A stretch of DNA of 64,000 nt from Ciona intestinalis (lineage: Eukaryota; Chordata; Ascidiacea; Phlebobranchia; Cionidae). The translations under genes and the position numbers were made by a program. The notes beneath the pieces are model-generated. The model searched no databases. It was not told the origin of the DNA and saw only the letters and a list, made by a program, of their open reading frames with translations. The stretch covers positions 1,979,589 through 2,043,588 of the forward strand of contig NC_020170.2 in assembly GCF_000224145.3 (NCBI RefSeq), read 5' to 3'. Below are positions 15,894 to 25,900 of the stretch, piece by piece (the first letter of the stretch is position 1; the number at the start of each line of letters is the position of its first letter).

Positions 15894-16860
15894 GCAATAA
15901 ACATTTCTACCTTTCTTGATATTTAAAAACAAATCGTACTGCAATATGGGCTATTATTTTAAACAGTCTGGCTTGAAAAAAATTTAATGCAATAATTCAC
16001 TTACTTTAGGCCTGGATCATATGACATTTTATTACATTACTCTCGTTTCCTCAGCTTGACTGGCATAAAATTCGTGCCTATTATTATTATGTTGCAATCT
16101 TAGGCCTTGGTTTAATAATATGCCATTACCTGCAATATGTACCATTGTACCCCATCGTCGAACAGTCTTTTTCAAGTATTTAAATATGTTCACTCTTTCC
16201 AGTGCATTTAATTTTGTAATCAAATATTTTTATTACCAACTTATGAACTACATAGTGATGCTGATATGATTTAAGTGCTTAAAAGTTTAGCCTAAACTAA
16301 TATTGCACTAGGTAGCTGTTTTCTTTTTTATCTACATTACCATATTATTTTAGTAATTAACCCTAGACAAGTTACCATATGTATTGCCTATGTATATTGT
16401 TAACACCTTCATATTCTTTAGAGTAGAAAATGCAGTATGTTATTAATTATTCGTATTAAAAGATGTAATATTAAAATACTGCCTTAACAAGTTGTGGACT
16501 AATAATAATGTATGATAAATGGTTAGTTTTATCCTAATATTACTGACACAAAAGCTAAACTAATGCTACCCAATGTGTACGAATGTAAAGCATGCATAAC
16601 TTGTTTATTGGTCAAAACTGAGGCATCGTCAATTACAATGTTCAGTTCATTGCATTACAGCACAATATATACATTACATTTCGTTGGAGGTTTGAGAGCA
16701 TTTGGTTAACAATGTTTAGATGTACACCAATAAACAGTTTATCCGTCAGAACTTTATTGAAAAGTAACAATTTTGAACAACAGTTTTGGGAACAAACACA
16801 ACACAAATTATGTCATCTATTTTTACTGTTTTAATAAAATATCAACTTTAAAGAAGAAAG
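15894..16860. other. Convergent 3' region between SLC35E3 and COX4
   Basis: Only AT-rich untranslated or intergenic sequence is visible. A minus-strand AATAAA near 16752-16757, about 105 bases beyond the COX4 stop, is the likely COX4 poly(A) signal. Confidence 0.45.
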
Positions 16861-17406
16861 TTATTTCCATCTATTGTTGGCGTAATCCCATTTTGAAGAA
16901 TAACCAGTGATATCTCCAGCATGTGACTGAATTTGGCGTTTTATACTGGCTTTTACCCAATCCTCATCGAGTGTGGTCCAAACATATGGAGGGTTGATGT
17001 ATAAATGGATAAATAAATGGAGCAGGAGACCAAAGCTGATAAAAATCATACCCGCACCCAAAACGGACTTCCAACCATCTTGGTCACGACACATGTCTGC
17101 AATCGACGTGCCGAAGTAGGAGTTGTACAAATCCATTTGCTCTTCCACTGACAACTTTTTCCAGTCTCCTACCTCCATTTCTTTTAGTGTTGCAAGGTCT
17201 CCAGTATATTTGAGTGTGCGGGGTTTGTCTGGAATTGGATTGGTCAAACTTTCATGAAAAATTGGATTCACATTTGGGTCACGATTTTCAGCTAATTGTA
17301 CTGGGCCACCAAACCCAACCACCATGCTTGGTCTCACTTTGGTTAAGTGCACACTGCGGTGAGAGACAACTCGGTGCAGAGCAACGCGAAGCAAACTTGA
17401 TGCCAT
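16861..17406 (-). CDS. COX4I1: Cytochrome c oxidase subunit 4, mitochondrial
   Basis: Single-exon frame of 181 residues. It is a nuclear-encoded subunit of respiratory complex IV in the inner mitochondrial membrane. The first 22 or so residues (MASSLLRVALHRVVSHRSVH) form a basic, serine-rich mitochondrial targeting sequence without acids. The matrix part contains LATLKEMEVGDWKKLSVEEQ, a family hallmark (human KEKEKASWSSLSMDEKVELY). One membrane helix follows near residues 112-132 (VLGAGMIFISFGLLLHLFIH), then the tail QRMLDMKVNPI-equivalent DITGYSSKWDYANNRWK. I chose the ATG at 17406 over one 12 residues upstream because the upstream extension is absent from the family and targeting sequences normally start as seen here. 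Confidence 0.93.
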   Translation of the reverse strand: MASSLLRVALHRVVSHRSVHLTKVRPSMVVGFGGPVQLAENRDPNVNPIFHESLTNPIPDKPRTLKYTGDLATLKEMEVGDWKKLSVEEQMDLYNSYFGTSIADMCRDQDGWKSVLGAGMIFISFGLLLHLFIHLYINPPYVWTTLDEDWVKASIKRQIQSHAGDITGYSSKWDYANNRWK

Positions 17407-18483
17407 TTTCTTTACCAATTTAACCAAAATACAGAAAAGCAATCAATTTGGAATGGATGCAACTTATTTCTGTATAACAAAATGTTAATAGATACAATAA
17501 AAGGTATAAGTTTGTCTAACGCTAGCATGATATTTTCAGTTAAGCTATCGTACGTAGAATTTTATTATGTACAGCATTCCAACACATACCGGTACGTGAC
17601 TGGAATCGCACCCGGCCCTTTTCTTTTTTCCGTTATTGGTTAACGACCTTGGTGGCAGTGCATATTTTGGATGAGAGGTAATCATCTTCGGCAGTGGCAA
17701 ACTTTGTCTTTAACCAGAGTATACTATATTTTAAGTGTAGTAAGTTTTAATCACTTCGTTCGGCCAATTGATAAAAAGTAAGGTTCTTCGATCGATGTAC
17801 GTTTTTAATTATGTACTAAGATTAGAATGCTCGTAATGCGCTTTGGTCGTCATTACATGAGTCGTTACTCTTTATCGAAATTTCAGCCTACAGTTGTTCT
17901 GTGTTTCTAGCGCATATAATTAGCCTTAACTTCACAATTTCTTTTTTTGAGCTAACTATGATAACATTTAACTTTAATAACATGAGATTCGGTATATCGA
18001 TTTTTAGCGTGAAACAAAAACGTGAAGAGAACTTTTAACCAAGCAATGTTTGTATGGGTTGTCTATGGTCTTACGGCTGAAAATGAAATGACGCACATGA
18101 TGCAATACGTGTGTGAATAAATGAATGAATAAGTTTTTCGTAAAGGTATGTAAAATAATGTAGAGAACGGTCATTGATTCTGTTTTTATCAACACAAATT
18201 AGTTATAGTTACACTCGAGGGTGAGCAAGGACGACGATGAAGCCAAAATAAACATACATTTCACACAGCATGATATAAAGCAAAATTGTAAAACAGCGTT
18301 TCTAGAAATCATAAATGAGAAAATAAGATAGTTAATGTAGCATTTAGAAACAAACTTGTATTATTTCTATTTAGTATATCACCCACTTATGCACCTTAGT
18401 TACTATAATATGCAACCAATATATCCTATTGCTGGATATTATGCCAATATTATAGGGTTGCTTTTAAATGCCAATATAACTGA
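17407..18483. other. Spacer between COX4 and eIF5B, COX4 side
   Basis: Divergent promoter region for the minus-strand COX4 gene and the plus-strand eIF5B gene. No coding sequence recognised. It ends at the fold-back element. Confidence 0.4.
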
Positions 18484-18488
18484 TTTAA

Positions 18489-19332
18489 AGGGGCATACCA
18501 ACGAAAAATCAAAATTTGTGTATTGATAGATATGCTCGAATGTGATCTAAAGGTACCATCAAAGTTTCAAAATACGAAACAGCTTTTGAAAAAAATGAGT
18601 TTCAAAACCGCAAATTCAACCGTTGGAGTAAAAAAGAATTGGCCGTGGCGCAATGCATATGATTTCCCATAAGAAATAATTTCACTCAATTTGATCGTTT
18701 CTAGTTTCTAAAATACTGAAGAAAATTCAAATTTTATTTTTAATTTGGTATAATGAATGCTTCTTCTTTAAGAATATATAAAAAATATTGTAAAACATAA
18801 GACTTTATTATATTTAATTATCGATTGAACATAGCTACATAATATGCTGACTCAGCACTTTTTTTCCTATTACTTACTTTTTAAGAATTGTGTCTCACTG
18901 GTACCTGCTGTACGATTTTCTTTATAAAAAAGTCAGTTCTTCGTGTTGAACATTAGGTTTAAACAAATTGCTGAGTCAGCATAATCTGGTATGTAGCTAT
19001 GTTCAATCGAAAAATTTAAACATAATAACGTTTATATTTTTTTTATATATTCACAAAGAAGAAGCATTCATTATACCAAATCCCAAATAAAATTTGGTTT
19101 TTCTTTAGTAGTTTAGAAACTATAAACGATCAAAGTTCAGTGTCTTTTTTCTTATGGGAAATCCCATGCATTGTCGAAACAGCAGAATTTGTTTTACTCC
19201 AGCGTTTTTTTTTTACGCGTTTTTTAAAAAGCTGTGCTTTTTTAGGAAACTTGGATGGTTCCTTTAGGTCACATTTGGGCATCTGTAATCTGTATCCATA
19301 TACAAATTTTCATTTTTCGTTGGTATGCCCCT
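18489..19332. mobile_element. Fold-back DNA transposon (long-TIR MITE) with TTAA target duplication
   Basis: An 844-bp element with very long inverted arms. The outer tips read AGGGGCATACCAACGAAAAA and the reverse complement ending GTTGGTATGCCCCT, and each tip is flanked by TTAA (18485-18488 and 19333-19336). Arms continue inward past 380 bp: the block TTTGGTATAATGAATGC pairs with GCATTCATTATACCAAA, and GATTGAACATAGCTACATA pairs with TATGTAGCTATGTTCAATC. The centre is near 18910. No transposase frame is present. TTAA flanks suggest mobilisation by a piggyBac-type transposase. It sits about 140 bp upstream of eIF5B. Confidence 0.88.
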
Positions 19333-19468
19333 TTAAAGTAAATTCAAAATATAGTAAAAAGAAACCTTGTTAATGTTTATGTAAACTAAATCTTTAATGT
19401 CTTGTTTCAGGTGAAATATCATTTGCCGAATGTGAATTGTTTCTAGTTAATGTACAAACTCAAGGACC

Positions 19469-22456
19469 ATGGGGAAAAAGAAAGGAAAGGGGAGTGATTC
19501 AAAACCATCACAACCTACAGATGGAGAACCCAATGTTACTGGTGGAAAGAAAAGCAGAAAAAAGCAAGATGATAATTGGGAAGATGATGTACTGAATGAA
19601 ATAGCTGTTATGGCTGGAGGTGATGAACCAGCTTCTAAAGCAGAGTCTGTGAAGCCAGATGCTACCAAGAAGGAAAATGAACCACAGAAAACTGCAGAAC
19701 AAACCACGCCTGCTACGGAAAATGCGGAACCTGTTGTGGAGAAAAAAAAGAATAAGAAAAAAGATAAAAAAGGAAATAAGAATGCCCAAACTAAACCTGT
19801 CACTTCTGATAAAACTGACGAGCAGAAAACTGAGAATGATTCAGAATCAAAAAACAAAGCGGATGATGCAAAACCTGATGCTGAAGAACAGGCTGAGGGA
19901 ACGCAATCAAATAAGAGCAAAAAAAAGAAAAAGGCAAAGCAAGCTGAAGAAGAGAAAGCGAAGAAGGGGAAACCAAATAAAGCAATGCTGAAAGTTATTC
20001 AAGAAACTTTAAAAAAGAAAAAGGAAGAAGAGGAGCGTCTCCAACGGATAGAGGACGAGAGAATTAAAAAAGAAGAAGATGCGGAAAAAGCAAGATTGCA
20101 TGCTCTCGAGCTTATTAGACTGAAAAAAGAAAAAAAGAAGCAAGACAAAAAGGATAAAATATTAAGGTTGAAACAAGAAGGAAAATATCTGACTCCAACT
20201 CAACGGGAACAACAGAAAAGGAGGCAAGCATATCTGGAAAGTTTAAAACAACAAGGTATTGCTATCCCGGAGAAGGGAACAGAAGAAAAAATGAAGAAAC
20301 CTAGATATGAAAAGAAGAAGAAAGTTAAACAAGTTGAACAGAAGTCGGACGAGCCAGAAGCTGAAGACGAAGAGGTGGTTGAGGAGGAACCATTCGAGAT
20401 AATTGATGTGGAAGGGGATGAGGAACTAGTAGAAGAAGAAGAAGAAGAAGAGGAAGAAGATCTTGGGTGGGAAGCATGGGATGATGCTCCTGTTGATGAA
20501 GAGAAGAAAGATGAGGAGGTTGAAGAAGACTCTGAGAGTGATGAAGAAGAGGAGTCTGAATCGGAAGAGGAGGAACCTGTTGTTGAGCATGAGAAGAACA
20601 TGTCCTCTAAGGAAAAAGTCAAGTTGAGATTGGAGAAGCAAAGAAAGCAATACGAGAATGAAAAATCCATTAAAGATCTTCGCTCGCCAATTATTTGCGT
20701 CATGGGGCATGTCGATACTGGCAAAACGAAGATTTTAGATAAAATTCGACACACTAATGTACAGGATGGTGAGGCTGGTGGTATTACTCAGCAAATTGGG
20801 GCCACTAATATTCCAGTTAATGCAATCCTGGAGCAAACGAAAATGGTGAAGGATCGTAAAGAGATTCAGTTACCTGGGCTGTTGGTTATCGATACCCCAG
20901 GTCACGAATCTTTTAGCAATCTGCGTTCTCGTGGGTCTTCAAACTGTGATATGGCGATTCTTGTTGTTGATATTATGCATGGTCTTGAACCACAAACTAT
21001 AGAATCAATTAACATGCTTAAGAAAAAGAAAACACCATTTGTTGTTGCTTTAAATAAAATAGATCGACTCTACGAATGGAAATCGCAGCCGAAAATGGAT
21101 ATTACAAACTGTATTCAATCTCAGAAGAAAAATGTTATGAATGAATTGACAGAAAAAGTCAATGGGGTGATCGTACAGTTTGCTGAACAAGGTTTAAACG
21201 TGAAGTTGTATTATGAAAATGAGGACCCAAAGCACTGGATTTCTATGATACCAACATCTGCTATATCTGGCGATGGTATGGGTAACTTAATGGCACTGGT
21301 CGTGCAGCTATGCCAGACTGTGTTAGTCAAACGACTGATGTACTCTGAACAGTTACAGTGCACTGTGTTGGAAGTAAAGGCAATTCAAGGTCTTGGTACA
21401 ACTATTGATGTTATTCTTACTAACGGAAGGCTGAAGTACGGTGACACAATTGTGGTTCCAGGCGTGGAAGGTCCAATTGTCACTCATGTCAAAGGATTGC
21501 TCATGCCGGAACCTTTAAAGGAATTGCGTGTGAAGAATCCTTATACAAAATACAGTGAAGTGAAAGCCGCTCAGGGAATCAAAATTCTTGCAAAAGATTT
21601 AGATAAAGCTATGGCTGGTGCGTCATTGCTTGTGGCCCGTGGTGAAGAAGAAATTGAAATATGTAAAGAAGAAGTTCAAGCTGAAGTTAATGAAGCTTTG
21701 AAGGCTATTAAACTGCAAGAACGTGGTGTGTTTGTCCAAGCCTCCACTTTAGGATCTTTAGAAGCATTGTTAGAGTTTTTAAAACAATCTAAGATACCAT
21801 ATGCTGGGATTGGAATTGGTCCTGTGCATAGAAAAGATATCATGAAAGCATCTGTAATGTTGGAGCATGATGATCAATGGGCTGTGATTCTCGCTTTTGA
21901 TGTGAAAGTGGAGAGAGAAGCACAAGAGATAGCTGAAAATCTCGGAGTGAAAATTTTTACAGCAGACATCATATACCATCTGTTTGATGCGTTTATGCAG
22001 CATAGAGAAGATCTGAAGAAACGTAAGCAAGACGAGTTCAGACAAGTTGCTGTGTTCCCATGCAAAATACGCATTGCTCCGAACTGTGTTTTTAAATCCA
22101 GAGACCCTATCATTATAGGAGTACAGGTAGAATCTGGGCAGCTGCGTGTCGGGACTCCGATCTGTGCTCAACTTCCCTCTGGTGAAATCCTGCCAGTGGG
22201 TATAGTTGCGAGCATGGAGTTTAATCATAAACCGATTGAAATCGCTCGTAAACCACAAGAAGTTTGCATCAAAATTGAAGGAACACCTGGAGAAGCACCG
22301 AAAATGGTGGGCCGCCATTTTGGAGAGAAAGACTTATTGATGAGCAAGATAAATCGCGATTCTATTAATGCCTTAAAAGATTGGTTTCGTGATGATATGA
22401 CAAAAAATGACTGGCAATTAATTATTGAGCTAAAGAAGTTGTACGAAATCATTTAA
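19469..22456 (+). CDS. EIF5B: Eukaryotic translation initiation factor 5B
   Basis: Uninterrupted 995-residue frame for the GTPase that joins the 60S subunit to the initiation complex. The N-terminal 390 residues are lysine-rich then very acidic and low in complexity (runs of Glu near residues 310-375), as in all eIF5B proteins. The GTPase domain begins near residue 405: G1 GHVDTGKTKILD (about 413), the switch region DGEAGGITQQIGATN, G3 DTPGHESFSNLRSRG (about 475) and G4 NKID (about 529). Domain II (VEKAL-type VPGVEGPIVTHVKGLL), domain III (VQASTLGSLEALLEFLK, GIGPVHRKDIMKASVMLEHD) and domain IV follow, ending WQLIIELKKLYEII almost as in human. It is shorter than human (1220) because of the N-terminal tail. 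The coding part has no introns; an acceptor CTTGTTTCAG near 19410 serves a leader exon or trans-splice. Confidence 0.98.
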   Translation: MGKKKGKGSDSKPSQPTDGEPNVTGGKKSRKKQDDNWEDDVLNEIAVMAGGDEPASKAESVKPDATKKENEPQKTAEQTTPATENAEPVVEKKKNKKKDKKGNKNAQTKPVTSDKTDEQKTENDSESKNKADDAKPDAEEQAEGTQSNKSKKKKKAKQAEEEKAKKGKPNKAMLKVIQETLKKKKEEEERLQRIEDERIKKEEDAEKARLHALELIRLKKEKKKQDKKDKILRLKQEGKYLTPTQREQQKRRQAYLESLKQQGIAIPEKGTEEKMKKPRYEKKKKVKQVEQKSDEPEAEDEEVVEEEPFEIIDVEGDEELVEEEEEEEEEDLGWEAWDDAPVDEEKKDEEVEEDSESDEEEESESEEEEPVVEHEKNMSSKEKVKLRLEKQRKQYENEKSIKDLRSPIICVMGHVDTGKTKILDKIRHTNVQDGEAGGITQQIGATNIPVNAILEQTKMVKDRKEIQLPGLLVIDTPGHESFSNLRSRGSSNCDMAILVVDIMHGLEPQTIESINMLKKKKTPFVVALNKIDRLYEWKSQPKMDITNCIQSQKKNVMNELTEKVNGVIVQFAEQGLNVKLYYENEDPKHWISMIPTSAISGDGMGNLMALVVQLCQTVLVKRLMYSEQLQCTVLEVKAIQGLGTTIDVILTNGRLKYGDTIVVPGVEGPIVTHVKGLLMPEPLKELRVKNPYTKYSEVKAAQGIKILAKDLDKAMAGASLLVARGEEEIEICKEEVQAEVNEALKAIKLQERGVFVQASTLGSLEALLEFLKQSKIPYAGIGIGPVHRKDIMKASVMLEHDDQWAVILAFDVKVEREAQEIAENLGVKIFTADIIYHLFDAFMQHREDLKKRKQDEFRQVAVFPCKIRIAPNCVFKSRDPIIIGVQVESGQLRVGTPICAQLPSGEILPVGIVASMEFNHKPIEIARKPQEVCIKIEGTPGEAPKMVGRHFGEKDLLMSKINRDSINALKDWFRDDMTKNDWQLIIELKKLYEII
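20300..20610 (+). repeat. GAA/GAG-rich low-complexity stretch in eIF5B
   Basis: Purine-rich imperfect GAA/GAG/GAT repeats coding for the acidic linker, with the longest pure run at about 20430-20460. This gives spurious serine-rich open frames on the opposite strand. Confidence 0.85.
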
Positions 22457-22957
22457 AATTTATTTTTTTGCAGTCAAGTTTGATATTTTTATGGTGGATT
22501 ATAGGTAACCGGGAATTTTGCTTGTATAAGAATTATGGTTGTGTATTTGGGTTTAAATGAATTTGTTTTGCTTTTTAAAGTAAAGTTACATACGGATATG
22601 TTTTTGTTTTCAAATTGTGCTTGAATTTCCATTCCATATATATATGAAGTTCCCAAATAGATAAAGTTAAGACTGTTTTTGGTTAATTCTATTGTTATTT
22701 ACCTCTGTTAATGGTATTATTTCAATGGTTTTGAAGTATTTTTCCAAAAATACGCAGATATTTTTGTCTTTGTTTTGTCATATTTTTTTGAGTTTGCACA
22801 GTTTGATACTGTATGTAAATGGAGGGTAATATTGAAAAGTAATATTGAATTAGATAAAAATGCTCTTTAAAATCCACCAGTAAAATTTCTTTGTTTTTAA
22901 TGTGCTAATTGAATCAAGTGTTTCCAAAGCATTAGGATTTAGGTATCGCTTAAAATC
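22457..22957 (+). other. Gap between eIF5B and SARS1
   Basis: AT-rich. No clear AATAAA was seen. A 3' splice acceptor (GCATTAGGATTTAG, ending about 22941) lies 17 bases upstream of the SARS1 ATG and is a candidate trans-splice or leader-exon acceptor. Confidence 0.4.
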
Positions 22958-25900
22958 ATGGTACTTGATTTGGACCTGTTCCGTAAAGATAAAGGGGGCA
23001 ACCCTGAAAAAATCCGAGAGAACCAATCGAAACGTTACAAGGACGTGAAACTCGTTGATAATCTGGTGGAGGCTGACACCGAGTGGCGAAAATGTAGGAA
23101 TAAAAATTATTGTAAAATTTTGGTATTGGCTATAATTTGCTTAAAATAAATTTCACCCGTTTTTTTGTTTTTTTCAGCTAAGTGTGTCAAGAACATATAG
23201 TGATATTTCCATTTAATATATACAATTAAGCTCAACTAGATTATATTTAATATAGCACAAGTTTTGTTATAATTGGTTAGTAATGGTGGAAGTACTTCAT
23301 TATTTATATGCTCCAGACACTTAACTTAACATCAATATGTGTAATTAAAGGTTGAACATACTATTTATTTTGGGCTTCGGCCCAGTGGTTAAAGGGCCAG
23401 TATTTAACCTAAAGATAATAAATTCGTTGCTCAATGCTACTACCATTGTAGACAAATGTCCTGGGCAAGTCACTTAATGGTTATTGAACCAAATCAGTGA
23501 CCACTAATGGGAATTGTTAACAAAATTATAAACCATAAAGAAAAAAATACATTTGCCCAAAAAGTTACATGCATTTTGGCTTGGGTCTGAGCGTGTAGTT
23601 AATGAGATTAAAAATAAACAGATATGATGTAGCGACCGTCCTGTGTTACCCCACCATACAAAGATGAATAAGTGTCATTCAAGTACAACATACTATTTTT
23701 TGTAGGCCGCTACTCATTAGACAATTTCAACAAGCAAAAGAATCAATGCAGTAAAGCAATTGGTTTAAAAATGAAGAAAAAAGAACCAATTGGAGAAGAT
23801 GATACTTTGCCTGAGGATTTTCCACCTTTGGAAGAAATAACTAATGAAGTCCTAGCTGTGAGTTAAATAGAGAATGTGTCACAACCTAAGTTACATATAT
23901 AATTCAATTTTGAAGGTATCTTCACTATTTAATAAATATTCACTGAACAGAAATGGCAGTGCTCACTTTTTAGCGGGCTAGGGGGATTGTCCTTTTTTAC
24001 CCCAAGTACCCCATTGTTTTATATTACCCCATTTGTCTATATGTGTATAACAGAGTATTGGTTATAAGGCCATATGAGTGACTGGTTGGCTTAATTTAAA
24101 AATGATATTTTCCAGGTTATTTTTAAACTTTGTTAAAAAAAGTTTTTTGTTTAATTTTAATTAATTAAACTTTGTTTCAATTTTAAACTTTGTTTAAAAT
24201 TAATAAAATTTGCTTTAAAATCACAGAATTTAACAGTTTGCCAAATAAAGAAAGTAAGATTGTTGGTTGAAGAAGCGACAACTAAATGTGATCAACGTAG
24301 AATTGAACTTGAGGGAATTCGACTCAAAAATTTGAGAGAGATTGGAAACCATCTGCATAGTTCTGTTCCTGTTAGCAATGATGAGGTAATAATAGATATA
24401 AAGGATTGTTAAAGTACAATTTTTTGACAGATTTAAAATATTTTGTATGGAAACAAGCTTAAATTTGTTGAATTTTAGATTTTTTGATTTATTTTTTATG
24501 GTTAGGACTTGAAAATTTTAAAGTAAACAAAACTTAAAAGAATTAAAATTATGGCATGTTTATAGTTAGATGTTGTAAAAATGCAGCTACACCAGTAGTT
24601 GCTAAATTTGTTCATTTAATTATTTGTATAGACAGCTAACAGCAGGATAAACGCTATTATATGTTTAAAACTTGAATGCTAAAAATCTAAAACAAATTAT
24701 GTCATCTCTGTTTTAAAATGTGTGTCATTCTATCTCCATGCACCCCAATGTTATGCAAATAATATGCAATAAATACAAAAGAAGAAACATCTTTTTAATT
24801 CCAAACATAAGTATAAAATCAACCTATTTCTACACCAAGGATGCTGATAATCGAATTGAACGAACTATTGGTGATTGCACGACAAGAAAGAAATATTCCC
24901 ACGTTGATCTTGTTGTCATGGTTGATGGATATGAAGGGGAACGAGGGGCAGTAGTGGCGGGAAGCAGAGGTTACTTTCTTAAAGGTAGAGTGTTTTTTTA
25001 CTTTACATATTATCATTCTATTCTATGTGGGTAAGGTCCTGGGGGTGGCACGCCATGGGAGGTGGGGTTTTGGCCAGGATTGGCCCATTACCCCAGAAAC
25101 ATAGTATCGTACTTGCTAGTTTTAAATGCAGTTTTAACATGTTTTTTTAACAAAAGTTATCTTTTTGGACATAATTTTCTGCTGTTTTTCATTAGAAAAA
25201 CGAGGTTACATTAGAAAAATAAGATTAAAAATAAGGTTATTACATTTATAATGGCCCATTTTTTATATGTGTCCATCGGTTTTTATTCTTAGACCTTGAG
25301 TTTAAGCCAGAGTTGCCTTATAGAACACCCAGGAGCTACCAGTTACTACAGTACCACATGCACGTTAACTGATATTGAAACTTGTTGCCTGGGAAACCTA
25401 AATACCTAAAAAATATTTTTTGTCTATTCTTATCACACAGAAAACATGAAGTAAATTTTCTGTATATTTTTTTAATATAAACACATGAATTTTTCCCTCT
25501 GCAACTTACAACTGTCTTTTAGGTTATTCACAACTATTTATTTTCAGGTCCCCTTGTGTTTCTTGAACAAGCCCTGATTAACTTTGCATTGCAAAGACTT
25601 GCAAATAATGGTTATGTTCCTTTGTACACACCATACTTCATGCGGAAAGAAGTCATGCAAGAAGTTGCCCAACTTAGTCAGTTTGATGATGAACTTTATA
25701 AGGTTTGTTATGAATGAATATGTGAAAATAATACTAAAAGATATGTTTTTAAAAAAATATGTTCTTAAACTTTACATTTTTAAATAGCAATAACTCCTAT
25801 TTTGCTTCCATCCTCATGCGTGATGTATTCACAACTGTAATATCTACTGATATTTTTTTGACAGATTGACATAAGTACAATAATTCGCATAAGATTTTTG

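Noticed and set aside
19447-20754. Long minus-strand open frames rich in Ser and Phe opposite eIF5B
   Set aside because: They are the mirror image of Lys/Glu codon runs in a certain coding region.
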